In this document: positions 1 through 6,210 of the stretch, piece after piece
How positions within the stretch are numbered: the first letter of the stretch is position 1
Layout of the letters: every line of letters starts with the position of its first letter
Assembly: GCA_028875955.1 (NCBI GenBank)
Contig: JAGWTX010000150.1
Coordinates: 1-6,311, forward strand
DNA: 6,311 bases
Direction: 5' to 3'
Source: Bacteroidota bacterium
GTDB lineage: Bacteria; Bacteroidota; Bacteroidia; Chitinophagales; Chitinophagaceae
Notes under the pieces: generated by a model
Told to the model about the DNA's origin: nothing
Database searches by the model: none
What the model saw: only the letters and a program-made list of their open reading frames with translations
Program-made: the position numbers and the translations under genes

Positions 1-1032
1 ACCCATAGTAAGGCCCAGCCCTTTGTGTTAACCGATTCGATCAACAGTATCCATGATTTTTTGGTAACCAACCGTAGCACCCCGAACCTGCAGGGTTATG
101 GCACCCAGGCCGGCTGGATGGAAGCTGATCTGAATTATTCAGCCGTCTTACAGGAAGACAACCATTCGAGATTAAGCGCGGGTGTTACCCTGCAAATCAT
201 GAAGGGAATCTCCGGGGCTTTTTTTAAGATGAATAAACTCAGCTACCTGGAAGCCAAAACCGCCACGGATACCGCTTATTATTTTTCCGGTGGCAATGGT
301 TCGTTCGGTTATTCTGCCAATTATGATGAAAGCAGTTTTAAGGATTTCATGTCCAAATCAAAAAATGGACTGGGTTTAAGCCTGGGTATTGAATACCTTA
401 CCTATCAACCCGAAATGAACGAAGGCCGGCCGAATAATACCCTGAATTACGACTGGAAACTGGGGGTCAGTCTGATGGATCTGGGTGGCAATGTTTTTGC
501 ACCCAGTCCGAACTCGGGTTCATTCATCACCCCTGATCCAACCGTTTCGGATGCGGTCATTGATCGGAAACTCAATGGGGCAAACAATGTCACGGCTTTC
601 CGGGATTCATTGAACAGTTTGTTTACATCAAGCTCTGTCATTACGGATAATTTTACGATCAGCAACCCCACGAGGCTGATTCTGAATGCGGATAAAAACC
701 TGGGCAATCATTTTTATGTCAATGGTGAACTGAGTATGAATTTTTATTCTACCGCCAGTTTCACCAAATACCGGACCCGGGAATTGAATTTGCTGACCAT
801 TACCCCAAGATGGGAAACATTGGCATGGGGTCTGTATCTTCCGGTACAATACAATACACAGGGGCAAACCTGGGTGGGGTTGGCTGTCAAAGCCGGACCG
901 CTGGTTCTCGGGTTTCATAACCTGGGTCTGCTGAAAAAGGACCCGACCATCAATGGCGGAGGGTATCTGCTGTTATCCATTCATCCATTCAGCACCAAAA
1001 AAATATTGAGCAAGCTGGATTGTCCCGAATAA
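1..1032 (+). CDS. Outer-membrane beta-barrel protein, DUF5723-like (5' end missing)
   Basis: The reading frame is open from the first base of the window, so this is the C-terminal 343 residues of a longer protein. The GTG at 25 is an internal valine codon rather than a convincing start. The visible part consists of alternating amphipathic beta-strands with short polar turns. Examples are the stretches around GLSLGIEYLTY, YDWKLGVSLMDLGGNVF, and the final strands WVGLAVKAGPLVLGFHNLG and GGYLLLSIHPF. That pattern, and the 'KLGVSLMDLGG' segment in particular, is what I associate with the DUF5723 family of Bacteroidota, whose function is unknown and which is thought to form or associate with an outer-membrane barrel. 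The signal peptide and N-terminal strands lie outside the window. The gene converges on the cold-shock gene and has no strong U-tract terminator of its own. The family name comes from recall; the barrel character is better supported. Confidence 0.6.
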   Translation, partial: THSKAQPFVLTDSINSIHDFLVTNRSTPNLQGYGTQAGWMEADLNYSAVLQEDNHSRLSAGVTLQIMKGISGAFFKMNKLSYLEAKTATDTAYYFSGGNGSFGYSANYDESSFKDFMSKSKNGLGLSLGIEYLTYQPEMNEGRPNNTLNYDWKLGVSLMDLGGNVFAPSPNSGSFITPDPTVSDAVIDRKLNGANNVTAFRDSLNSLFTSSSVITDNFTISNPTRLILNADKNLGNHFYVNGELSMNFYSTASFTKYRTRELNLLTITPRWETLAWGLYLPVQYNTQGQTWVGLAVKAGPLVLGFHNLGLLKKDPTINGGGYLLLSIHPFSTKKILSKLDCPE

Positions 1033-1038
1033 AAAAAA

Positions 1039-1082
1039 TCTCTCTATTTTCCGGGATCCTGGGAAACGGGAAAATAGAGAGA
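1039..1082 (-). terminator. Intrinsic terminator of the cold-shock gene
   Basis: A perfect 14-bp stem pairs 1039-1052 with 1069-1082 around a 16-nt loop. On the minus strand the stem is followed by an uninterrupted run of eight U residues (the A-run at 1031-1038), the usual form of a Rho-independent terminator. On the plus strand the stem is followed by purines (AGGGAAGAC). It therefore mainly ends the minus-strand cold-shock transcript and is at best a weak stop for the outer-membrane protein gene, whose stop codon lies within the A-run. Confidence 0.85.
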
Positions 1083-1123
1083 GGGAAGACTGTTCAAACA
1101 GGACAGCAGTTCAGCAGGAATGC

Positions 1124-1330
1124 TTATTCTGCAGCTTGAATATTCGAAGCCTGTTTTCCTTTTTTACCATCTGTTATTTCAAATGATACTTTTTGTCCTT
1201 CTTTTAAAGATTTGAATCCACCCATATTAATGGCGGAAAAATGTGCAAACAGATCTTCACCACCGTCATCGGGTGTGATAAATCCGAAACCTTTTGCATC
1301 GTTGAACCATTTTACAACTCCTGTAGGCAT
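1124..1330 (-). CDS. Cold-shock protein (CspA family, single CSD)
   Basis: This encodes a 68-residue single cold-shock domain, the normal length for the family. It is a five-stranded OB-fold that binds single-stranded RNA and DNA and acts as an RNA chaperone in the cytoplasm. The sequence opens MPTGVVKWFNDAKGFGFI. It contains RNP1 (KGFGFI, residues 13-18) and RNP2 (LFAHF, residues 27-31), with the exposed aromatics typical of nucleic-acid binding. The frame stays open upstream to an ATG at 1462, but the extra 44 residues are not conserved cold-shock sequence, and the family begins at this Met-Pro-Thr-Gly. There is no Shine-Dalgarno sequence before the ATG; the leader is AT-rich. The gene stands alone, convergent with the barrel gene and divergent from the desaturase. 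Family assignment is secure, but which paralogue it is, and whether it is cold-induced, cannot be read here. Confidence 0.96.
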   Translation of the reverse strand: MPTGVVKWFNDAKGFGFITPDDGGEDLFAHFSAINMGGFKSLKEGQKVSFEITDGKKGKQASNIQAAE

Positions 1331-1675
1331 AGTATAAGTATTTATGGTATAAATGTAGTGATTTCTATGGGTTTTACTGCTTTTTCCCTCCGAAGCTGCC
1401 AAATCCATCGGCAAATCGGGCCTGAAATGTCTTTTTTGCCTCCCAAAATGGATTGTGCACATTCCTTACAAGCATCATTTTGAACAGAGCGGTGATTTGA
1501 AACGAGTCATCCCGGATACAATTAGGGAATTCCCATCCTTCCAAAAGGGGGTAACAGTTGTAAGTATTTGAAAATAAACAAGAACCGTGTTAGACAAAAG
1601 GGGAGATCGCTTTTTTATGTTGTACCTTTGCCGGCCGTATCTGAATACGAAAACTTCACCTCCTTAACAAATGAA
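1331..1675. other. Divergent intergenic region, cold-shock gene / desaturase
   Basis: This 345-bp stretch holds the 5' regions of two divergent genes and no supported coding sequence. On + it contains the -7 element at 1623-1630. On - the best candidate for the cold-shock gene is TACATTTA (1357 down to 1350), one base from TAnnTTTG and without a recognisable -33 TTG, so that gene's promoter stays unassigned. A 10-bp perfect palindrome, GGGAATTCCC, lies at 1525-1534. Small open frames cross the region on both strands but show no family resemblance. Confidence 0.6.
1623..1630 (+). promoter_or_regulatory. Bacteroidota -7 promoter element for the desaturase
   Basis: TACCTTTG matches the Bacteroidota primary-sigma -7 consensus TAnnTTTG exactly and lies 45 bp before the ATG at 1676. 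The predicted transcript would start near 1637 and have a leader of about 40 nt. No clear TTG -33 element lies 17-23 bp upstream. The position of this element is the main sequence argument that the gene does not start at the TTG at 1568. Confidence 0.55.
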
Positions 1676-2656
1676 ATGAGCTTAAGCAATACCCGACTGG
1701 AAGTAATGAATTTTCTTGCCGAAAAAATGGATACGATCATTGACAGTTTTCTGAAAAAAATCGACCTTAACTGGCAACCTTCTGATCTTTTACCGGATAG
1801 TAACCAGGAAAATTTTCTGGAAGAAGTAAAGGAACTCCGTTTACAATGCCGTGAACTGCCCTATGATTACCTGGCTGTTCTGGTTGGTGATATTATCACC
1901 GAAGAAGCACTGCCTACCTATGAAACCTGGCTTACGGATATTGAAGGGATCGGTAAAGGTAACCGGGATGGCTGGGGCAAATGGATCCGCATGTGGACTG
2001 CCGAAGAAAACCGCCATGGCGATTTGCTCAATAAATATGTATACCTCTCCGGCAGGGTGAATATGCGCCAGATGGAAATCAGCACCCAATACCTGATTGC
2101 CGATGGTATGGAGATCGGAGCAGCCAGGGATCCCTACCGGAATTTTGTATACACATCCTTCCAGGAAATGGCAACCAACATTTCACACAGGAGAACCGCT
2201 ACACTGGCAAAACAATATGGCAATAACCAATTATCCAGGATCTGTGGAGTGATTGCCGCTGATGAAGCCAGGCATGCAAAAGCCTATAAGAGTTTTATCG
2301 GTAAGATCTTTGAATTAGACCCCAGTGAAATGATGCTGGCTTTTGAGGACATGATGCGGAAAAAAATTGTCATGCCTGCTCACTTTCTTCGCCAGCAGGG
2401 TGAAAAGATTAGCGCCTGTTTTACCCATTTCAGCGATGCGGCACAAAGACTGGGCGTATATACCACTTTGGACTATACGGATATCCTGCAAAACCTGATC
2501 CAGGAATGGGACATCGCCAATATCCGCAGCCTCAACGATGCGGCAGAAAGAGCACGTGATTACTTAATGGGGTTACCCGGCCGTTTTCGCAGGGTGGCGG
2601 AACGCAGTTCCATCAAATCACCCCTGGAATATGAGTTCAACTGGATCACCCGGTAA
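1676..2656 (+). CDS. Acyl-[acyl-carrier-protein] desaturase (stearoyl-ACP desaturase family)
   Basis: This encodes a 326-residue soluble diiron enzyme of the FA_desaturase_2 family. Family members use O2 and reduced ferredoxin to put a cis double bond into an ACP-bound acyl chain, usually at C9. All six expected iron ligands, judged against the remembered castor enzyme, are present: E76 (TEEALPTYE), E111 and H114 (EENRHGDLLNKY), E164 (SFQEMA), and E197 and H200 (DEARHAKAY). The family motif MRKKIVMPAH and the C-terminal AQRLGVYT-DY-DIL segment are also clear. The longest open frame begins at a TTG at 1568, but those 36 extra residues contain a promoter element and do not resemble the family. 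MSLSNTRLEVMNFLAEKMD at 1676 is the natural start. There is no Shine-Dalgarno sequence. The gene is monocistronic, closed by the terminator at 2673-2713. It probably adjusts membrane unsaturation; its neighbour being a cold-shock gene is suggestive only. Regiospecificity is not visible. Confidence 0.95.
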   Translation: MSLSNTRLEVMNFLAEKMDTIIDSFLKKIDLNWQPSDLLPDSNQENFLEEVKELRLQCRELPYDYLAVLVGDIITEEALPTYETWLTDIEGIGKGNRDGWGKWIRMWTAEENRHGDLLNKYVYLSGRVNMRQMEISTQYLIADGMEIGAARDPYRNFVYTSFQEMATNISHRRTATLAKQYGNNQLSRICGVIAADEARHAKAYKSFIGKIFELDPSEMMLAFEDMMRKKIVMPAHFLRQQGEKISACFTHFSDAAQRLGVYTTLDYTDILQNLIQEWDIANIRSLNDAAERARDYLMGLPGRFRRVAERSSIKSPLEYEFNWITR

Positions 2657-2672
2657 TTAACTCTTTCGCTAT

Positions 2673-2713
2673 AAAATCAAGAAGGCCCCTGGTGCAGGGG
2701 CCTTCTTGATTTT
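2673..2713. terminator. Bidirectional intrinsic terminator
   Basis: A perfect 18-bp stem pairs 2673-2690 with 2696-2713 around the loop GGTGC, with a GC-rich core (AGGCCCCT). The outer pairs are AAAA/TTTT, so each strand ends in a U-run after the core. It begins 16 bp after the desaturase stop and lies 14 bp from the stop of the convergent minus-strand gene, so it serves both transcripts. Confidence 0.92.
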
Positions 2714-2727
2714 GTATAGGACGAAAA

Positions 2728-3582
2728 CTATCCCTCACCGGCCATCACCCCTTTGAAAAATCCAAGGGATTCAGCGATGCCGGGCATGGGATCTGACATG
2801 TCTTTTTCGTACTCGATGCTGCAAACACCGGTATACCGGATCTTTTTCAGCGAAGCGACCAGGGCGGGAAAATTGATCACCCCTCTTCCGATCTCAATGG
2901 CTTTGCCATCTTTTTCGGCCTTGCTTACGTCTTTGATATGCAGTTCGAATAACCGGTCTTTGTATTCTTTCACCGCTTTGTCTACGGCAACACCTGCCCG
3001 GGTTGCATGACCGATATCGATACAAAGACCCATCCTGGCATCTTTGTTTTTGATCCTGTCATATACATCTTTTGGACCGGGATATAATTTATCCTCCGGA
3101 CCGTGATTGTGTATGGCCAGTTTCATGTCATATTCCTTTACTTTCTCTTCCGCATAATCCAGAACATCATAAGAAGGCGCTCCGACAATCATGTTGACAC
3201 CCACTTTCCTGGCATAAGCAAATGCCTGATCCACCGCTTCCCGGGTTTTCATATAAATCACACCCACCGTATACACATTGATATCCGCAGCTGCAAATTT
3301 TGCCAATGCCGCATTGATGGTTTCCTGGCTGCTGTTAAGGGGCAGGTGAATTTCTTTGACGGATAAATTGTGGATACCCAGGCGTTTCATCATTGCGATG
3401 GAAGTGTCCAGGTCGAATTTGGCGAATGTATACCCGGCCACCCCTACTTTGAGCGGTGTTTCATGATCGGGCACCCATTTTTCTGCAGACTGCCGGATGG
3501 CAGATTTACCCAACAGGGGAATCGTTACGGAACCAGCCAGACCCAGGGCTGTTTGCTGAAGAAAGTTTCGGCGTGATGACAT
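2728..3582 (-). CDS. Tat-signal sugar phosphate isomerase/epimerase-like TIM-barrel protein
   Basis: The protein has 284 residues. The N-terminus MSSRRNFLQQTALGLAGSVTIPLLG is a twin-arginine signal (S-R-R-x-F-L-Q, then a hydrophobic stretch), so the folded protein should be exported to the periplasm. From about residue 44 it is an AP-endonuclease-2/xylose-isomerase-like TIM barrel, the fold of sugar epimerases, hydroxypyruvate isomerase and IolE dehydratase. Candidate metal or active-site residues are H158/H160 (AIHNHG), D189 and H192 (CIDIGH), H215 with K217-D218 (LHIKD), and E257/E259 (SIEYE). The HNHG motif stands where many epimerases have a metal-binding glutamate, which is closer to IolE-type members. 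The gene lies 39 bp downstream of the Gfo/Idh/MocA gene on the same strand, so the two are probably co-transcribed and act on the same sugar. Whether it isomerises, epimerises, dehydrates or cleaves cannot be decided. The start is fixed by the Tat signal. Confidence 0.88.
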   Translation of the reverse strand: MSSRRNFLQQTALGLAGSVTIPLLGKSAIRQSAEKWVPDHETPLKVGVAGYTFAKFDLDTSIAMMKRLGIHNLSVKEIHLPLNSSQETINAALAKFAAADINVYTVGVIYMKTREAVDQAFAYARKVGVNMIVGAPSYDVLDYAEEKVKEYDMKLAIHNHGPEDKLYPGPKDVYDRIKNKDARMGLCIDIGHATRAGVAVDKAVKEYKDRLFELHIKDVSKAEKDGKAIEIGRGVINFPALVASLKKIRYTGVCSIEYEKDMSDPMPGIAESLGFFKGVMAGEG

Positions 3583-3621
3583 GCAATCGTTTTTTATGGT
3601 GAATAATCTATGTGAGGAATT

Positions 3622-4959
3622 CTATAGTTTGGGTTCCCATCCTTTCTCATACTCGCGACCCCAGTACTGCATGGCCTGCTGATCGTTTTGTATATGGCCA
3701 TTGGACTGATCAATATGCAAAGTATGACCCACTCTTTGCGCTATATTACCCAGCTGCACCCAAAGTGTACTTTTATAGCCTGTTTCCACATCTGCATTGG
3801 GTCTTTTACTTAACCGGACCGAAGAAAGGAAATTGGCAATATGAACCGCATCCAGTCCTTCATTGGGGCTTGCCGTATTTCTGCCATCGATCACGGCATT
3901 GGATTTTATCTCTTTGAGTAATTTTCCTTTTTCATCATACACATTGTAGCCATTGTGCCCGGTTAGCAAACTGCCTTTTTCACCATAAAATAGAACTCCC
4001 CTGTCCCTACCCTCCGTTTTATAACCATTGCAACTCCTGCCTTCCCAGAGAACCGTTGCTTCCGGGCAATTATAGGTTATCAGTTGTGTGTCGGGAGTTT
4101 GCCAGTCATCCTGATAAAAATATCTTCCTCCGGTGGAATTGACTGATAGCGGATAATCAACCCCCAATCCCCAGCGGGCCACATCCACTTCATGGGTACC
4201 GTTATTCAACGCTTCGCCGGTGCCCCAATGCCAGAACCAATGCCAGTTATAATGGATCAGGTTGTCTTTATAGGGCCTGCGTGGCGCGGGGCCCTGCCAG
4301 AGTTCATAATCCAGATTCGAAGGAACAGGCACTATCTTTCCCACACCGATGGATTTCCGGTTATTGGTGTACCAGCATTTCGCCATATGTATCTTACCGA
4401 TAATCCCTTCATGCAACGCATGGATGCCTTCCGTTAGTAATTCCCAGGAACGACGTTGTGAACCCATTTGTACAACCCGGTTATACTTTCTGGCTGCAGC
4501 AATGGCCAATTCACCTTCCCTGGGGTTGTGTGATAAAGGCTTCTCAACATAAACATGTTTACCTGCTGCACAACAGAGGATGGTTGCCGGTGCATGCCAG
4601 TGATCGGGTGTGGCAATATAGACAGCATCCACATCGGTATTCGCTAAAATTTTCCTGAAATCATTTTCTCCTTTGGGTGCATCTTTTCCGGTTTTCAGAA
4701 CAGCCTCAATTCCCTTTTGCCTGGCAATCTGGTCTACATCGCAGATAAAGATCACTTCTGTATTCTCCTGTTTGGCGAAGATGGGCGCCATGGCACCACC
4801 CCTTCCATTACATCCGATAACTGCCATATGAATCCGGTCGTTCGCGCCGATGATCCTGTTATAGCTTTTGGCACCAAAACTATGACCCAGTCCGCCTACG
4901 GCAAGTACGGCAGACCCTCTGGCCATATTTTTTAAAAAGATCCTTCTTGAATTTTTCAT
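3622..4959 (-). CDS. Tat-signal Gfo/Idh/MocA family oxidoreductase
   Basis: The protein has 445 residues if started at the ATG ending at 4959. An upstream in-frame ATG at 5016 would add 19 residues ahead of the Tat signal and is unlikely to be used. MKNSRRIFLKNMARGSAVLAVGG carries a textbook twin-arginine motif (SRRIFLK, residues 4-10). The Rossmann domain begins near residue 43, with a GCNGRGG nucleotide-binding turn (49-55). It continues through TPDHWHAP (117-124) and the family's VEKPL (138-142), whose lysine is K140. The C-terminal half has a tryptophan-rich segment NWHWFWHWGTGEALNNGTHEVD (238-259), with H256 as the likely catalytic histidine. Family members oxidise or reduce sugars with a bound NAD(P). 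Tat export suggests the enzyme folds with its cofactor in the cytoplasm and works in the periplasm, as in Zymomonas glucose-fructose oxidoreductase. It is the first gene of an operon with the TIM-barrel protein. Substrate unknown. Confidence 0.92.
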   Translation of the reverse strand: MKNSRRIFLKNMARGSAVLAVGGLGHSFGAKSYNRIIGANDRIHMAVIGCNGRGGAMAPIFAKQENTEVIFICDVDQIARQKGIEAVLKTGKDAPKGENDFRKILANTDVDAVYIATPDHWHAPATILCCAAGKHVYVEKPLSHNPREGELAIAAARKYNRVVQMGSQRRSWELLTEGIHALHEGIIGKIHMAKCWYTNNRKSIGVGKIVPVPSNLDYELWQGPAPRRPYKDNLIHYNWHWFWHWGTGEALNNGTHEVDVARWGLGVDYPLSVNSTGGRYFYQDDWQTPDTQLITYNCPEATVLWEGRSCNGYKTEGRDRGVLFYGEKGSLLTGHNGYNVYDEKGKLLKEIKSNAVIDGRNTASPNEGLDAVHIANFLSSVRLSKRPNADVETGYKSTLWVQLGNIAQRVGHTLHIDQSNGHIQNDQQAMQYWGREYEKGWEPKL

Positions 4960-5178
4960 ATGACTGCATTTTAAAACACCGCAGACTGCCTGTATGGATG
5001 GCATGACTGCAAGCATTGGAAGACAATGTGAATTTTAGGTATTTTCAGCAGTAAAGGGTATACATCCACATCTATTTTTACGAAAACGATGTAGTCAAAC
5101 GCGGCAAATAATATCTCAGCAGCATGAAAAGAAACCTTCAAATGAATAACTTTAATCCTCAACCAGTAAGGGATACGA
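4960..5178. promoter_or_regulatory. Divergent promoter region between the two Gfo/Idh/MocA operons
   Basis: This 219-bp region must contain promoters for both operons. No exact TAnnTTTG element is present on either strand. The nearest are TAACTTTA at 5147-5154 on + (one mismatch, 24 bp before the ATG at 5179) and TTCATTTG on - (5146 down to 5139, one mismatch, far from its gene). The GACTGC repeats on the left side are listed separately. An AAGGGA at 5168-5173, five bases before the ATG at 5179, is the only purine-rich ribosome-binding candidate here. Confidence 0.5.
4962..5010. repeat. Three phased GACTGC direct repeats
   Basis: GACTGC occurs at 4962-4967, 4984-4989 and 5005-5010, with start-to-start spacings of 22 and 21 bp, about two helical turns each. 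The first and third copies extend to TGACTGCA. The middle copy lies in the short inverted repeat GCAG-A-CTGC (4981-4989). The set sits immediately upstream of the minus-strand Gfo/Idh/MocA start, where a regulator site could be. A regulatory role is inference. Confidence 0.35.
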
Positions 5179-6183
5179 ATGTCTGCCACCAATACAAACC
5201 AAACGAACAAGCCGATCAGATGGGGAATTATCGGTTGTGGTGATGTAACCGAAGTAAAAAGTGGACCTGCCTTTTCAAAAGTGCAGGGTTCCCAACTGAT
5301 GGCCGTAATGAGAAGAGATGGCGCAAAAGCAAAAGACTATGCGGAACGACATGGTGTTCCCAAATGGTATACGGATGCAGCAGCGTTGATCAATGATCCC
5401 GAGATCGATGCCATTTATGTTGCCACACCACCAGGTTCTCACGAGGAATATGCGGTTGCTGCGCTTCGCGCCGGCAAACCTGTTTATGTTGAAAAACCGA
5501 TGTCGATCAACCTGGCTTCCTGTTTACGGATGCAGGCAGTTGCCCGGGAAACCAAGGGGAAACTTACGATAGCACATTACAGAAGGGCGTTGCCCATGTT
5601 TCTGAAAGTAAAAGCGCTTTTGGCGGAAGCGGTGATTGGGGAGATCAGAACCGTACGTCTGAGTATGTTGCAACCCGATAAATCAGACATGATTGCAAAA
5701 TCAGGCACCAACTGGCGGGTAGACCCTTCCATCGCCGGTGCCGGTTTGTTTTATGACCTGGCACCCCACCAGTTAGACCTGATCGTGTATTTTTTTGGCG
5801 CGCCGCTATCCTCTCATGGTATGAGTGCCAATCAGGCAGGATTGTATACGGCAGAAGATGCAGTTACCGGGCTGATCCGTTTACCCGGTAATATTTTGTT
5901 TACCGGTCAATGGTGTTTTACAACGGATCCGGCCCAGGAAGAAGATGCAATTGTGATCACCGGCAGCAAAGGGAGTATCTCCTTCCCCGTTTTCGGACAT
6001 ACGATCAGGGTATTGACAGGAAGAGAGGAGAAAATTTATGAGTTTATTCCCCCGCAACATATTCAACAACCCATGATCGAAAAGATCGTTGCCTATTTTT
6101 CAGGACAGGGCGAGAACCCCTGTTCAGCCGAAGATGCGATCCTATCGATTCAGATCATGGAAAATTTTGTATACGGTCATTAA
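5179..6183 (+). CDS. Gfo/Idh/MocA family oxidoreductase, cytoplasmic type
   Basis: The protein has 334 residues, the normal length for the shorter Gfo/Idh/MocA enzymes, and no signal peptide, so it should act in the cytoplasm. The N-terminal Rossmann fold starts IRWGIIGCGDVTE with the GxGxxx nucleotide-binding turn (GCGDVT, 19-24). It continues through VATPPGSHEEYA (81-92) and VEKPM (104-108), with the conserved K106. The C-terminal domain has AHYRRALP (132-139) and GAGLFYDLAPHQLD (187-200), the classical D-x3-H pair (D193, H197) used in hydride-transfer active sites. This differs from the exported paralogue, which has asparagine near that position. AAGGGA lies five bases upstream of the ATG. 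It is probably co-transcribed with the Tat-signal gene 27 bp downstream and divergent from the other oxidoreductase. Likely role: NAD(P)-dependent oxidation or reduction of a sugar, keto-sugar or polyol. The exact substrate cannot be inferred. Confidence 0.93.
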   Translation: MSATNTNQTNKPIRWGIIGCGDVTEVKSGPAFSKVQGSQLMAVMRRDGAKAKDYAERHGVPKWYTDAAALINDPEIDAIYVATPPGSHEEYAVAALRAGKPVYVEKPMSINLASCLRMQAVARETKGKLTIAHYRRALPMFLKVKALLAEAVIGEIRTVRLSMLQPDKSDMIAKSGTNWRVDPSIAGAGLFYDLAPHQLDLIVYFFGAPLSSHGMSANQAGLYTAEDAVTGLIRLPGNILFTGQWCFTTDPAQEEDAIVITGSKGSISFPVFGHTIRVLTGREEKIYEFIPPQHIQQPMIEKIVAYFSGQGENPCSAEDAILSIQIMENFVYGH

Positions 6184-6210
6184 ATTCACCCACTTTTCAA
6201 TCAAACGAAT

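Noticed and set aside
1331..1462. In-frame upstream extension of the cold-shock gene to an ATG at 1462, adding 44 residues.
   Set aside because: The extension has no cold-shock family similarity, and single-domain Csp proteins start at the MPTGVVKWF-type N-terminus. The open frame is most likely incidental.
1241..1483. 80-residue open frame on + across the cold-shock gene.
   Set aside because: It overlaps the reliably identified cold-shock gene on the opposite strand, lacks any recognisable domain and is best explained as an antisense shadow.
4220..4250. Tryptophan/histidine-rich NWHWFWHWG stretch considered as a possible metal or heme site.
   Set aside because: Aromatic-rich segments just before the catalytic histidine are common in the long Tat-type Gfo/Idh/MocA subfamily. 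There is no CxxCH or other cofactor motif.
4960..5016. ATG at 5016 as start of the exported oxidoreductase.
   Set aside because: It would place 19 residues including two cysteines ahead of a textbook Tat motif, which normally lies within the first few residues. The ATG ending at 4959 fits much better.
4971..5210. 79-residue minus-strand open frame rich in hydrophobic residues across the divergent region.
   Set aside because: It runs antisense into the start of the plus-strand Gfo/Idh/MocA gene and through the divergent promoter region, has no clear membrane-protein design or family motif, and its composition reflects the AT-rich intergenic DNA.
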